Shown here one piece after another: positions 39,236-48,212 of a DNA stretch of 48,770 nucleotides. The position numbers were made by a program, and so were the translations under genes. Source of the stretch: Acidimicrobiia bacterium (GTDB lineage Bacteria; Actinomycetota; Acidimicrobiia; Spongiisociales; UBA5794); contig JANTHO010000013.1 of NCBI GenBank assembly GCA_024762335.1, positions 1-48,770 of the forward strand, read 5' to 3'. How positions within the stretch are numbered: the stretch's first letter is position 1; every line of letters starts with the position of its first letter. The notes beneath the pieces were generated by a model, which was not told where the DNA came from, did no database searches, and saw nothing but the letters and a program-made list of their open reading frames with translations.

Positions 39236-40639
39236 ATGACCACCGTTGACATCGAACTGGGAGCCTACGAACTCGGCTGGTCCGACGAAGAGGACTACGT
39301 TTTCAAGCCGGAGAAGGGGCTGAGCGAGCAGATCATTCGCGACATGTCCCGGATGAAGCACGAGCCAGAGTGGATGCTCGACTTCCGGCTCAAGGCCTAC
39401 CGGCGGTTCCAGAGGAAGCCGATGCCCGATTGGGTCGGCGACGGGGCGCTCGACGAGATCGACTTCGATGACATCTACTACTACATCAAGCCGACCGATG
39501 AGCAGACCGACGACTGGGATCTCGTTCCGGACTCGATCAAGGAAACGTACGAGAAACTCGGCATCCCCGAAGCGGAGCGCAAGTACCTGGCCGGTGTGAC
39601 CGCTCAGTATGAGAGCGAAGTGGTGTACCACCGCAACCGCGAGGATCTCGAAGAACTCGGGGTGTTGTTCACCGACATGGACACCGCCGTGCGCGAGTAT
39701 CCCGAAATCGTCCGCGAGTACTTCGGGACCATCATTCCGCCGAGCGACAACAAGTTCGCGGCACTCAATTCAGCGGTGTGGTCCGGGGGATCATTCATCT
39801 ACGTACCACCGGGAGTGCATCTCGAGGAGCCGCTCCAGGCGTACTTCCGAATCAACGCCGAGAATATGGGGCAATTCGAGCGGACGTTGATCATCGTCGA
39901 CGAGGGTGCCTTCGTGCACTACGTCGAGGGGTGCTCCGCTCCGGTCTACTCGTCGGACTCGCTCCATTCGGCGGTCGTGGAGATCATCGTCAAAGAGGGC
40001 GGCCGCGCCCGCTACTCGACGATCCAGAACTGGTCGAACAACGTGTACAACCTGGTGACCAAGCGTGCCGCTGCATACCGGAACGCGACCATGGAGTGGA
40101 TCGACGGCAACCTCGGCAGCAAGTTCACGGCGAAGTACCCGGCGGTGTGGCTCATGGAAGAAGGAGCCCACGGCGAAGTGCTCTCCATCGCCTTCGCAGG
40201 CAAGGACCAGCACCTCGACGCCGGGGCGAAGATGGTTCACGTCGCACCCAATACAACGTCGTTGATCACGTCCAAGTCCATTTCCGCCCACGGCGGTCGT
40301 GCCGGATACCGGGGTCTCGTACAGGTTGACGAGGGGGCAGAAGACGCACGATCGTTCGTCCGTTGTGACGCCCTCATCCTCGACGAGGACTCCCGGTCGG
40401 ATACCTATCCGTATATGGACATCGAAGAGTCCAACGTGGATATCGGCCACGAGGCAACGGTGTCGAAGGTGGGTGACGACCAGTTGTTCTATCTGATGAC
40501 GAGAGGGCTCTCCGAGGAGCAGGCGACCGCGATGATCGTTGCGGGATTCATCGAGCCGATCGTCAAGGAGCTTCCGATGGAGTACGCCGTCGAACTGAAC
40601 CGTCTCATCGAGCTCCAGATGGAGGGCTCGGTCGGCTGA
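39236..40639 (+). CDS. sufB: Fe-S cluster assembly scaffold SufB
   Basis: A 467-residue scaffold of the SufBCD complex, which builds iron-sulfur clusters in the cytoplasm. The length and the segments [47 protein letters not shown] and [15 protein letters not shown] are diagnostic. The C-terminal [18 protein letters not shown] and [10 protein letters not shown] are shared with SufD. The conserved cysteine in RSFVRCDAL is present. It is transcribed from its own promoter with a palindromic operator candidate. Unusually, sufD, the Rieske gene and sufC lie 4.8 kb further on, behind five unrelated genes. NucS follows after 52 bp with its own promoter. Confidence 0.97.
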   Translation: MTTVDIELGAYELGWSDEEDYVFKPEKGLSEQIIRDMSRMKHEPEWMLDFRLKAYRRFQRKPMPDWVGDGALDEIDFDDIYYYIKPTDEQTDDWDLVPDSIKETYEKLGIPEAERKYLAGVTAQYESEVVYHRNREDLEELGVLFTDMDTAVREYPEIVREYFGTIIPPSDNKFAALNSAVWSGGSFIYVPPGVHLEEPLQAYFRINAENMGQFERTLIIVDEGAFVHYVEGCSAPVYSSDSLHSAVVEIIVKEGGRARYSTIQNWSNNVYNLVTKRAAAYRNATMEWIDGNLGSKFTAKYPAVWLMEEGAHGEVLSIAFAGKDQHLDAGAKMVHVAPNTTSLITSKSISAHGGRAGYRGLVQVDEGAEDARSFVRCDALILDEDSRSDTYPYMDIEESNVDIGHEATVSKVGDDQLFYLMTRGLSEEQATAMIVAGFIEPIVKELPMEYAVELNRLIELQMEGSVG

Positions 40640-40677
40640 CACTGCCGACGGCGGGGCCCTACCGGCCGTTGTCCGGG

Positions 40678-40683
40678 TACGCT
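40678..40683 (+). promoter_or_regulatory. Putative -10 of nucS, leaderless start
   Basis: TACGCT is followed by 8 nt and ATG 40692. No Shine-Dalgarno site is present. Confidence 0.45.
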
Positions 40684-40691
40684 CTCGCTTC

Positions 40692-41351
40692 ATGCGCATC
40701 GTTGTTGCAGACTGCACCGTGAACTACGCGGGTCGCCTCTCGGCGCATCTGCCGCGTGCGACCCGTCTCATCCTCATCAAGGCTGACGGGTCGTTGTTGA
40801 TCCATGCCGAGGCCGGTGCGTACAAGCCGCTCAACTGGATGAACGCACCGAATCACCTCGTCGAGGAGGGGGATCGCTGGTTCATCACGAACGGCAAGGG
40901 CGAAGAGTTGGCGATCGATCTGCACGAGATCCACATGGACACCGCTGTGGAGTTGGGGGAGGACCCGGGGTTGCAGAAGGACGGCGTGGAGCTCGAACTG
41001 CAACGCCTGCTCTCCGAACAGCCTGAGGTCATCGAGGATGGTCTGACGTTGATTCGCAGGGAGTACCCAACGCCGATCGGTCCCGTTGATCTGCTCTGCC
41101 GGGATGCATCGGGCACCACGGTGGCGATCGAGGTGAAGCGCCGCGGTGAGATCGACGGCGTGGAGCAACTCACCCGCTATCTCGAGTTCCTGAACCGCGA
41201 CGATCGGCTGGCTCCGGTGCGCGGCATCTTCGCTGCCCAGATCGTGAAGCCCCAGGCCAGAGTTCTCGCCGCCGACCGCGGCATCGACTGGGCCGAAGTC
41301 GACTACGAACTCCTCAGAGGAGCCGACACGGACATCCTCCGCCTGTTCTGA
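40692..41351 (+). CDS. nucS: Mismatch-specific endonuclease NucS/EndoMS
   Basis: A 219-residue endonuclease that cuts mismatched DNA. It provides the non-canonical mismatch repair of actinobacteria that lack MutS and MutL. The N-terminal DNA-binding and dimerisation domain begins MRIVVADC. The nuclease domain (about 115-200) has GPVDLLCRD and [13 protein letters not shown], holding the Asp, Glu and Lys of the catalytic motif, followed by QLTRYLEFL. The extreme C-terminus LRLF is the sliding-clamp-binding tail known for NucS. The gene is convergent with the sigma factor across 27 bp. Confidence 0.95.
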   Translation: MRIVVADCTVNYAGRLSAHLPRATRLILIKADGSLLIHAEAGAYKPLNWMNAPNHLVEEGDRWFITNGKGEELAIDLHEIHMDTAVELGEDPGLQKDGVELELQRLLSEQPEVIEDGLTLIRREYPTPIGPVDLLCRDASGTTVAIEVKRRGEIDGVEQLTRYLEFLNRDDRLAPVRGIFAAQIVKPQARVLAADRGIDWAEVDYELLRGADTDILRLF

Positions 41352-41378
41352 TTCCGCGGTCGATTTGACTCGATTCGG

Positions 41379-42308
41379 CTACAGGAGGGAGCGGAGGTCG
41401 AACAGAGCGCTCGGGTGTCTCAGTTTGCCGAGGGCGCGGGTTTCGATCTGACGGACCCGTTCACGGGTGATGCCGAGCTCGGCGCCCACGTCTGAGAGGG
41501 TTCTCGGCGGGTTGCCGCCGATCCCATAGCGCATGGTGAGCACGGCGCATTCGCGTTCGTCGAGCACGCCGAGGGCCTTGGAGACCTCTTCGCATCGGGC
41601 GACCTCGGCGACGACGGCGAACGGGTCGGGCGTCCGGTCGTCCTCGATGAAGTCCCCGAGTTGAGCGTCGCCTTCTTCGCCGACGGGGCGATCCAGAGAG
41701 ATCGTGTCACCCGGTGTCGTTCTTGCAACGAGGACCCGCTCTTCATCGAGGCCGCTGATTTCGGCGATCTCGGCGACGGTCGGAGGCCGCCGGAGCTGCT
41801 CCTGGAGCGTCAACTCCGTTTCCTGGACGGTCCGTACGACGTCGACCATGTGGACGGGGAGGCGGATCGTTCGACCCTGGTTGCCGAGACCGCGCGTGAT
41901 GGACTGCCGGATCCACCAGGTCGCATACGTCGAGAACTTGAAACCCTTCCGCCAGTCGAACTTCTCGACGGCCCGTATCAGGCCGAGATTGCCCTCCTGG
42001 ATGAGATCGAGGAGGTCGAGGCCCCGACCGGTGTAGCGCTTGGCGATCGAGATGACGAGCCTGAGGTTCGAGCGGATGAAGATGTCCTTGGCCTCATCGG
42101 CTGCTCCGATCGCCCGATAGAGCGAAGCCCGTTCTGCGGGCTCGATCGGATCTCCCGACTCGAGACGCTGCTGCGCTCGTCTCCCTGATTCCATGGCCCT
42201 GGCGAGGCGCACCTCGTCCTCGGCTTCGAGCAGGTGATGGCCCGAAACTTCTCCGAGATACCGCCCTACGGCATCGGCTGCTGCGGTTTCGCCTCTGCGT
42301 TCTGCCAC
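41379..42308 (-). CDS. RNA polymerase sigma factor, sigma-70 group 2 type
   Basis: 309 residues with regions 1.2, 2, 3 and 4 but no long region 1.1 extension. Region 2 has SNLRLVISIAKRYTGRGLDL, DLIQEGNLGLIRAVEKFDW and FSTYATWWIRQSI. Region 4 has LDERECAVLTMRYGIG and the helix-turn-helix LSDVGAELGITRERVRQIE. This length and region content fit a SigB/HrdB-like alternative sigma rather than the larger housekeeping SigA. It probably recognises -10 elements like those described here. It starts with GTG 42308 with a G-rich ribosome site just upstream. It is divergent from the DUF4015 lipoprotein. No anti-sigma gene is adjacent. Confidence 0.93.
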   Translation of the reverse strand: MAERRGETAAADAVGRYLGEVSGHHLLEAEDEVRLARAMESGRRAQQRLESGDPIEPAERASLYRAIGAADEAKDIFIRSNLRLVISIAKRYTGRGLDLLDLIQEGNLGLIRAVEKFDWRKGFKFSTYATWWIRQSITRGLGNQGRTIRLPVHMVDVVRTVQETELTLQEQLRRPPTVAEIAEISGLDEERVLVARTTPGDTISLDRPVGEEGDAQLGDFIEDDRTPDPFAVVAEVARCEEVSKALGVLDERECAVLTMRYGIGGNPPRTLSDVGAELGITRERVRQIETRALGKLRHPSALFDLRSLL

Positions 42309-42384
42309 ATCCCCCCGCTTCCGGACTCCCCGCGTGGGAGCGACTTCAAGATATCACGGGTGCGCGCCATGGGCAACGGGTCAT

Positions 42385-42390
42385 TACGCT
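42385..42390 (+). promoter_or_regulatory. Putative -10 of the DUF4015 lipoprotein gene
   Basis: TACGCT lies 13 nt before ATG 42404 and 19 nt before ATG 42410, giving a very short leader. Confidence 0.35.
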
Positions 42391-42403
42391 TTCTGGTTCA
42401 CGA

Positions 42404-43921
42404 ATGATCATGAATCGTTTCACGCGCATCGCGACGCTTCTCGTGGCGGCCCTGGCCGTCGGTGCAGCCGGCTGTACGAGTCCGGCTCCGCTCGACGCGT
42501 CCGAACTTCGTCCGCCGGAGGTGGGGCCGCCGACGATCGAGGTCGTGGTTCTCGCGGGAGATGATCTGAGTCCGCTCGATGCGGTCATCACCGTGGAAGG
42601 CGCCGGCGTTGCCGACAATGAGAAGGGCGTGCCGAGTTTCGTGTGGCCGGGACACGAGACGACGGTCGCCGTCTCGGTGCCCGGTTTCGAAGATCAATCG
42701 GAGGCCGTCTCAGAGCCACCGCGTGACGACCGGATCGAGTTCCGGGTCGAACCGGTGCTGCTGTCCGGGCGCGTCGCGACGAATCGGGGCGTTGCGCTCC
42801 CCGGAGTCGAGGTGACCCTGGGACAGACGCGGGACATCACGAATGAAGATGGGTTGTTCGAGATCATCCGAGCCATTCCCGGCGACATTCAACTCACGCG
42901 GCCGGCATGGGAGGACGGCACCGTCCCCTGGGACGGGTCGACGAACGCCGTAGACATGACGATGGAGCCCATCACCGCGCATGGTGTCGGTGTCGGCGGC
43001 ACGGCGGCCGGTGATTCTGACAAGTGGCAGGCCCTGCTGGAGATGGCAGACACGACGGGAATCAACGCCTTCGTCGTCGACGTCAAGGATGAGTTCGGAA
43101 CCGTGTTCCACGACACCAAGGTCGAAGCCGCGCATGAAGCGTCGGCCGTCACGCTCCAATACGACCTCAAGGAGATCGTAAGCGACATGGATGATCACGA
43201 TCTCTACAAGATCGCCCGAATCGTTGCATTCCAGGACACGCCGATGGCGACGATCCAACCCGATCACGCCGTGCTGAACCAAGACACCGGTGCGCTCTGG
43301 CGGACGAGAAACGGGGACGCCTGGATGGATCCGACCGACCCCGTGTCATATGAATACCCGGTGGCGCTCGCCGACGAGGCCTGCCGAGCAGGGTTCGACG
43401 AGATCCAATTCGACTTCGCGTCGTTCCCGTTCGGCGGCGACCTGTCGACCGCTACCTTCGACGCCGAGTACACCGAGGAAGTGCGTGTCGGCTCGATCCT
43501 CGCATTCCTGAACCGCGCGTATACGGTGCTCAATCCAAGGCCGCTCGGTTGTGCGGTCGGAGCGAACGTGCTCGGTATCACGCTCGAGTCGGGATCGGAT
43601 GAGGGAGTGGGTCAGCTCCCCGGATTGATGTCGCGCACGATCGACGTCTTGAGTCCGATGCTGTACTCGACGAACTACGGATCGGGGTGGAAGGGGTACG
43701 ACAACCCGAACGAACACGCCAGCGACATCATCGACGCGGCGCTGGTCGGCGGCCTCTCCCGCCTCGAGGGCTTCGCCTACTACCGGCCGTGGCTCCAGAC
43801 CTGGACGATCCCCGCATTCGAGATTCGCGGGATCCAGGGTCGGGTCGACGAGCGCGTGAACGGATGGATGCTCTGGTCAAACAGTTCGACGTATCCGGCC
43901 AGCATCCTCCCGCCGAAGTGA
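42404..43921 (+). CDS. Lipoprotein with DUF4015 glycoside-hydrolase-like domain
   Basis: A 505-residue lipoprotein with lipobox AAGC (Cys24). Residues about 45-125 and 120-180 look like two small beta-sandwich modules. The second is of carboxypeptidase-regulatory type (SGRVATNRGVALPGVEVTLG). Residues about 195-500 match the DUF4015 putative glycosidase TIM barrel, with GINAFVVDVKDEFG, FDEIQFDFASFP and SPMLYSTNYGSGW. Asp and Glu residues in these segments are the candidate catalytic acids. The role is probably hydrolysis or binding of cell-surface or environmental glycans. It overlaps the uracil-DNA glycosylase gene by 4 bp (GTGA), although the functions look unrelated. Confidence 0.85.
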   Translation: MIMNRFTRIATLLVAALAVGAAGCTSPAPLDASELRPPEVGPPTIEVVVLAGDDLSPLDAVITVEGAGVADNEKGVPSFVWPGHETTVAVSVPGFEDQSEAVSEPPRDDRIEFRVEPVLLSGRVATNRGVALPGVEVTLGQTRDITNEDGLFEIIRAIPGDIQLTRPAWEDGTVPWDGSTNAVDMTMEPITAHGVGVGGTAAGDSDKWQALLEMADTTGINAFVVDVKDEFGTVFHDTKVEAAHEASAVTLQYDLKEIVSDMDDHDLYKIARIVAFQDTPMATIQPDHAVLNQDTGALWRTRNGDAWMDPTDPVSYEYPVALADEACRAGFDEIQFDFASFPFGGDLSTATFDAEYTEEVRVGSILAFLNRAYTVLNPRPLGCAVGANVLGITLESGSDEGVGQLPGLMSRTIDVLSPMLYSTNYGSGWKGYDNPNEHASDIIDAALVGGLSRLEGFAYYRPWLQTWTIPAFEIRGIQGRVDERVNGWMLWSNSSTYPASILPPK

Positions 43922-44616
43922 GCGTGGCAGACGACCTGGTGGCGCTGCAGCGAGACATCGTCGCGTGCCGTCGTTGCCCCCGCCTCGTAGCGTGGAGAGA
44001 GTCCGTGTCGATCGAGAAACGGGCGGCGTTCTCCGATGAGAACTATTGGGGGAAACCCGTTCCCGGGTTCGGCGATACGGACGCGACCGTGGCTGTCGTG
44101 GGCCTTGCACCGGGTGCACACGGGGCAAATCGCACCGGCCGCATGTTCACGGGTGATCGAAGCGGCGACTGGCTCTTTCGGGCGATGTGGAAGGCCGGGT
44201 TCGCGAATCAGCCGGACTCGGCGGCAGTCGACGACGGATTGAGGCTCACCGGTGCGTGGGTGACGGCCCCGGTCCGATGCGCCCCACCGGACAACAAGCC
44301 AACGGTTGTCGAGCGGGATGCCTGCGCCCCGTGGTTCGATCGGGAAATCGATCTCCTTGCCCCCGACGTGTTCGTAACGCTCGGCGACTTCGCTTACCGG
44401 GCAGTCCTGCGATATCTCCGCGATCGCAGGTTCGTGCTGCCGAGGCCCAGACCACGGTTTGCCCACGGACTCGAGGTGTCGATAGACGATGGCCCGATCG
44501 TGCTTGCGAGCTACCACCCGAGTCAGCAGAACACGTTCACCGGACGTTTGACGGAGCCGATGCTCGACGGCATCTTCGCTCGGGCATCCGAATTGGGCGG
44601 TTCGATCCGCAGTTGA
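43918..44616 (+). CDS. Type 5 uracil-DNA glycosylase (UdgB)
   Basis: A 232-residue DNA repair glycosylase. Family 5 features are the Fe-S cysteines CRRC near residue 18 and two further cysteines around CAPPDNKPTVVERDAC, with motif 1 GLAPGAHGANRTGRMFTGDRS. Motif 1 lacks the Asp or Asn of other UDG families, as expected for family 5. Motif 3 is HPSQQNTFTGRLT. The enzyme removes uracil, hypoxanthine or related bases. I chose GTG 43918, which overlaps the previous stop; GTG 43924 is an alternative. It needs an Fe-S cluster, and the SUF genes lie close by. It is convergent with the M23 peptidase across 20 bp. Confidence 0.9.
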   Translation: MSVADDLVALQRDIVACRRCPRLVAWRESVSIEKRAAFSDENYWGKPVPGFGDTDATVAVVGLAPGAHGANRTGRMFTGDRSGDWLFRAMWKAGFANQPDSAAVDDGLRLTGAWVTAPVRCAPPDNKPTVVERDACAPWFDREIDLLAPDVFVTLGDFAYRAVLRYLRDRRFVLPRPRPRFAHGLEVSIDDGPIVLASYHPSQQNTFTGRLTEPMLDGIFARASELGGSIRS

Positions 44617-44636
44617 CTCGGGTCGGACCGGGCTGC

Positions 44637-45245
44637 CTACTCCATCATCCGACTGACCTCGGAAGCCCGGGTCCTGCGGTCCAGGGCATCCTTGAGGTAG
44701 GGGTATGGATCGATCTTGCGGCCGTCTACGTGGAGTTCGAAATGCGTGTGCGATCCCGTGCCTTCAGCGTTGCCCGAGTCACCGACGAAACCGATGACCT
44801 GTCCGGCCTCCACGAAACTCCCTACTTCGAGGCCTTCGGCGAACGCCGTTTCCGGTCCGCCTTCGCCGTCGTCCGTTCCGGTGGTGTCGTTGTTGAGGTG
44901 CAGATAGTGGCTTGTCCAGCCGTCGGCATGGCGGATCTTGATGTTCCATCCCGACAGCCGGTTCCGGTCGAGGCGTTCGACGATGCCGTCGTCGACTGCT
45001 ACGACCCACGTCCCTTTGGGGCTCATGATGTCGGTTCCCTCGTGACGGCGGCCGCCGGATCGGGGCGCGCCCCAGGAGTCGGAGAAGCCGACCATGGTCG
45101 TGTCGACCGGGAACGCCTTGATGACGAAGTCGACTCCGACGGTTGGAAGAGCAGCCCCGGCACGCGGCGCCGACAGGACGATTCCGGTGGTGAGCACGAC
45201 GGCCGCAATCGCAGCGAGCGCGATACGACGCAATGCAGTGATCAT
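44637..45245 (-). CDS. Secreted M23 peptidase
   Basis: A 202-residue exported protein. A signal peptide (about 1-31, ending near AGA-AL) is followed directly by an M23/lysostaphin-like zinc domain. The metal ligands are His68 and Asp72 (RRHEGTD) and the HxH of SHTHFELH at 166-168. Such enzymes cut peptidoglycan cross-bridges or stems, and some are inactive regulators of other hydrolases. Here the ligands are intact, so activity is expected. ATG 45245 is preceded by AAGGAG. It has no other domain such as LysM or SH3. It is convergent with the uracil-DNA glycosylase and divergent from sufD. Confidence 0.9.
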   Translation of the reverse strand: MITALRRIALAAIAAVVLTTGIVLSAPRAGAALPTVGVDFVIKAFPVDTTMVGFSDSWGAPRSGGRRHEGTDIMSPKGTWVVAVDDGIVERLDRNRLSGWNIKIRHADGWTSHYLHLNNDTTGTDDGEGGPETAFAEGLEVGSFVEAGQVIGFVGDSGNAEGTGSHTHFELHVDGRKIDPYPYLKDALDRRTRASEVSRMME

Positions 45246-45371
45246 GGTGATTCGCTCCTTCTGCCCGCTGCTGCGATTCCCGGCCGCCGTCGCGCGGGTC
45301 TCTGGTAGCTGAGCGTCAAACCGTAGGTCGATATTTCAGATAACTCGGTCATGTAGAGGGTCATCGATCGG

Positions 45372-45377
45372 TATCCT
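45372..45377 (+). promoter_or_regulatory. Putative -10 of sufD-Rieske-sufC
   Basis: TATCCT; a start near 45384 gives a leader of about 24 nt with AGAGGG before GTG 45408. An A/T-rich patch at 45330-45343 lies upstream. The exact sufB palindrome is not present. Confidence 0.4.
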
Positions 45378-45407
45378 CGACCGAGCGCTCGAGCAGAGGG
45401 AAACCCA

Positions 45408-46691
45408 GTGTCTCACTTCGATCAAATGGCTTCGTCGACCGCGGGAGCAGAGGATCCGACCTGGCGGTCGGCCGCCCGTTCCGGCGCGTTCGACGCTTTC
45501 ACCAATGGTTCCATGCCCACCCAGGATGAAGAGATATGGAGGTACATCGATCTCGATTTCTCCATGGATGACTACCGGCCGGCCGAACCCGGGTTGATCG
45601 ATCTCGGGGGCGATCCATTGAAGGACGTCCTCTCCGATCCGGTCACGGTGCTTCTTTCGAACGGTGAGTATGAAGGCGAAGATCGGACCGTCGACGGTCT
45701 CAGCGTGATGTCCCTTCGCCGGGCACTCGTTGAGTCGCCGTCCGTTGCCGAGTCTGTTCTGAGCAGGGCCGGCGTTTCGGCGGAGGAGGATCTGTTCAAG
45801 GCAGCGGCGGCTGCGTTTGGAGGCGGTGGGGTCCTCGTTCATGCGGGTCGCAATATCGTCGCCCCGTCGGTCGTGTCGATCGACGCACGGTCCGGTGGGG
45901 GAGGCGCCGCGAGTTTCCCGAGCATCGTTCTCGTCGCAGAAGAGCACGCCGAACTCTCGGTTGTGGTGCATCTGCGTTCGACCCCGGGTGATGACACACT
46001 CGTCATTCCTCAGTTCTCGATTCTCGTCGGAGACGGAGCCAGGATCTCTCTGAGCGTCGTCCAGAACTTCGACTACCGCGCCCGGTCGATCGGGTCGCTC
46101 CGTGCCGTGGTCGGTGCGGATGCAACATTCCGATTCGGAGAGATCGGCCTCGGCGGCCGCCTTGCCAGGCTCCACCTCGATGTCGATCTCGAAGGACGCG
46201 GTTCGTCTGCGAACATCGTCGGTGCCTACTTCGGCGAGCAACAACAGATCCTCGACTACCGCTACTTCATGCGACACATCGGGACGAATACACGATCCGA
46301 CATGTTCCTGAAGGGTGCCGTCGAAGATGAGGCGCGGTCCGTTTTCACGGGGATGATCCGGATCGAAGAGACGGGTCAGAAGACCGAGGCGTTCCAGACG
46401 AACCGAAACCTGATTCTCTCCGAAGGTGCGTCCGCCCAGTCGGTCCCCAACCTCGAGATTCTTGCCAACGACGTCCGTTGCGGCCACGGATCGACCGTGG
46501 GTCCGCTCGATGCCGATCAGCGGTACTACCTGATGAGCAGGGGGCTCGATCCGGAGACGGCGGATCGCTTGCAGATGCGCGGATTCTTCGAAGAAGCCCT
46601 CCAGATGCTGCCCCATCCGGAGCTGGCGGAGCCCACCAGGGCATGGATCAATCGCAAGTACGAGACGGCGCAAGCCGAGGGGAGAGTCTGA
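45408..46691 (+). CDS. sufD: Fe-S cluster assembly protein SufD
   Basis: A 427-residue SufBCD component that pairs with SufB. It has the SufB/D beta-helix core with GGVLVHAGRNI, VLVAEEHAELSVVVHL, DYRYFMRHIGTNTRSDMFLKG, EDEARSVFTGMIRI and the closing NDVRCGHGSTVGPLD and YLMSRGLDPETA. The conserved His in RCGHG is present. It starts with GTG 45408 behind AGAGGG. It leads the sufD-Rieske-sufC operon, where each following gene overlaps the previous stop by one base (TGATG). SufB is 4.8 kb upstream and separately transcribed. Confidence 0.95.
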   Translation: MSHFDQMASSTAGAEDPTWRSAARSGAFDAFTNGSMPTQDEEIWRYIDLDFSMDDYRPAEPGLIDLGGDPLKDVLSDPVTVLLSNGEYEGEDRTVDGLSVMSLRRALVESPSVAESVLSRAGVSAEEDLFKAAAAAFGGGGVLVHAGRNIVAPSVVSIDARSGGGGAASFPSIVLVAEEHAELSVVVHLRSTPGDDTLVIPQFSILVGDGARISLSVVQNFDYRARSIGSLRAVVGADATFRFGEIGLGGRLARLHLDVDLEGRGSSANIVGAYFGEQQQILDYRYFMRHIGTNTRSDMFLKGAVEDEARSVFTGMIRIEETGQKTEAFQTNRNLILSEGASAQSVPNLEILANDVRCGHGSTVGPLDADQRYYLMSRGLDPETADRLQMRGFFEEALQMLPHPELAEPTRAWINRKYETAQAEGRV

Positions 46692-47005
46692 TGGAAATCG
46701 AGCTCGCCCCACTCGTCGATCTGCCGGAAGGCCGTGGTGTGCGTGCCGACGTCGGCAGCGAGCGCATCGCCGTATTCCGGATCGGTGAGACCGTGCATGC
46801 CATCGGGGATCGATGCAGCCATGCCGAAGCGTCGCTGTCCGAGGGCGACGTGTTCGACGGTGAAGTTGAATGCCCCCGGCATGGATCGCCGTTCGATCTG
46901 ACAACGGGAGAGCCCAGGGCCCTTCCGGCGACGACCCCGGTTCCGGTGTATCCGACGGTCGTACGCGATGGCGTTGTGTACGTGATTATTGGAGAGGGAT
47001 CCTGA
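46691..47005 (+). CDS. Rieske-type ferredoxin of the SUF operon
   Basis: A 104-residue soluble Rieske [2Fe-2S] protein. The ligands are Cys42 and His44 (CSHAEASLSEG) and Cys61 and His64 (CPRHGSPFDL). Small Rieske ferredoxins between sufD and sufC are a regular feature of actinobacterial SUF operons. They may supply electrons for cluster assembly, but this is unproven. The ATG overlaps the sufD stop by one base, and its own stop overlaps the sufC start in the same way, so all three are tightly coupled. It is not part of a dioxygenase here, as no oxygenase subunit is nearby. Confidence 0.93.
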   Translation: MEIELAPLVDLPEGRGVRADVGSERIAVFRIGETVHAIGDRCSHAEASLSEGDVFDGEVECPRHGSPFDLTTGEPRALPATTPVPVYPTVVRDGVVYVIIGEGS

Positions 47006-47721
47006 TGCCGAATGCACTCGAAATATCGAACCTGACGGCGAGCATTGGAGACCTTCAGATCCTGAAGGGCATCGACCTGGCCGTCCCCTTCGGCGAGGTC
47101 CATGCCCTGATGGGCCCGAACGGTTCGGGAAAGTCGACGCTCACCAACGCTCTCATGGGCCACGATGCATACGACACGTCCGGATCGGCCCTGGTCGGTG
47201 GTGTCGAGGTGATGGGCCTGCCGGTCCACGAACGGGCGCGAGTGGGGCTCTTTGAGGCCTTCCAATACCCGACGGAAGTGGCGGGCGTGTCCCTTCGAGA
47301 TCTCATCACCGAGATGATCGAGGTCGCCCCCGATCCTGCGGCAGCGAGCGAGCGGACCACGCAAGCATCGGGTCTGCTCGAGATGGAACGTTTCATGGAT
47401 CGGGCCGTCAACGTCGGCCTCTCCGGTGGCGAGAAGAAGCGCTCGGAGATGTTCCAGCTCGCCGTTGCGGCGCCGAAAGCGGCGATCCTCGACGAGATCG
47501 ACTCGGGGCTCGACATCGATGCGGTCCGGGAGGTCGCCGAGTTGGTGGAGGCGCTTCGGGATCCGACGTTCGGAGTTCTCGTGATTACCCACTACAGCCG
47601 GATCCTGCGGTACATGAACGTCGATCGTATCCACGTCATGGTGGACGGTCGCATCATCGAATCCGGAGGACCGGAGATCGCCGAACGCCTCGAGTCCGAA
47701 GGGTACGCGAGCGTTCGCTGA
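47005..47721 (+). CDS. sufC: Fe-S cluster assembly ATPase SufC
   Basis: A 238-residue soluble ABC ATPase that drives SufBCD. Walker A GPNGSGKST is at 37-45. The insertion FEAFQYPTEVAGVS, which is specific to SufC, follows the Q-loop. The signature is LSGGEKKRSE near 142, Walker B AILDEIDSGLDIDA, and the switch His is in ITHYSRIL. It has no membrane segment. The ATG at 47005 overlaps the Rieske stop. SufS, SufU and SufT, often next in actinobacteria, are not downstream: a small membrane protein and a sirtuin follow. Sulfur for the clusters must come from a desulfurase encoded elsewhere. Confidence 0.96.
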   Translation: MPNALEISNLTASIGDLQILKGIDLAVPFGEVHALMGPNGSGKSTLTNALMGHDAYDTSGSALVGGVEVMGLPVHERARVGLFEAFQYPTEVAGVSLRDLITEMIEVAPDPAAASERTTQASGLLEMERFMDRAVNVGLSGGEKKRSEMFQLAVAAPKAAILDEIDSGLDIDAVREVAELVEALRDPTFGVLVITHYSRILRYMNVDRIHVMVDGRIIESGGPEIAERLESEGYASVR

Positions 47722-47776
47722 CCGGACTTGCAGAACCACCAGACCCGCCCAGACGCCGCCCGACGCCGCGAGGCCG

Positions 47777-47782
47777 TAGAAT
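47777..47782 (+). promoter_or_regulatory. Putative -10 of the membrane protein-sirtuin pair
   Basis: TAGAAT, the same hexamer as before sufB, is followed by 7 nt and GTG 47790. A leaderless start is predicted. Confidence 0.45.
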
Positions 47783-47789
47783 CGGCATC

Positions 47790-48212
47790 GTGAACTGGTT
47801 CTCCGACCGCGACGACGCACGGAAATACATGACCGAGATTCTCCGGATCTGGGTCGTGTGGGTCGTCGGGCTCGCCGCGCTCTTCTTCGTCTCCGGGTGG
47901 AACGTCCTGATCGCAGGGATCGTCGTCATCGCCGTGCTCGTCTGGCTCGTGCAGCCGATCCAACGCCGGGCGGCCGGTATCGATGATCCGGGGGAGATCG
48001 TCGAAGGGACGGGCGGGCGGTTCGGCGGCGCACGGACGAGGGGAGAAGTTGCCTTGCGCGTCCTGCTGTACGGGGAAGCCCCGATCGAAGAAGCGATCGA
48101 GTCCTTCGGTGCCTGGTCTGGATGGATCTGGGTCCGAAGAGTCGTCGTGGCGATCACGGTCGTCGCCTTTGCCTTCGTGTTCCTGGACATCTTCCGCGGT
48201 CCGCAGGGGTGA
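47790..48212 (+). CDS. Small membrane protein of unknown function
   Basis: A 140-residue protein with predicted membrane helices at about 19-35, 38-55 and 110-134. A cytoplasmic loop of about 50 residues contains a Gly/Arg-rich patch (TGGRFGGARTRGE). I do not recognise a family. It starts with GTG 47790, 7 nt after TAGAAT. Its stop overlaps the start of the sirtuin gene (GTGA at 48209), so the pair is co-translated, but no functional link is evident. Confidence 0.78.
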   Translation: MNWFSDRDDARKYMTEILRIWVVWVVGLAALFFVSGWNVLIAGIVVIAVLVWLVQPIQRRAAGIDDPGEIVEGTGGRFGGARTRGEVALRVLLYGEAPIEEAIESFGAWSGWIWVRRVVVAITVVAFAFVFLDIFRGPQG

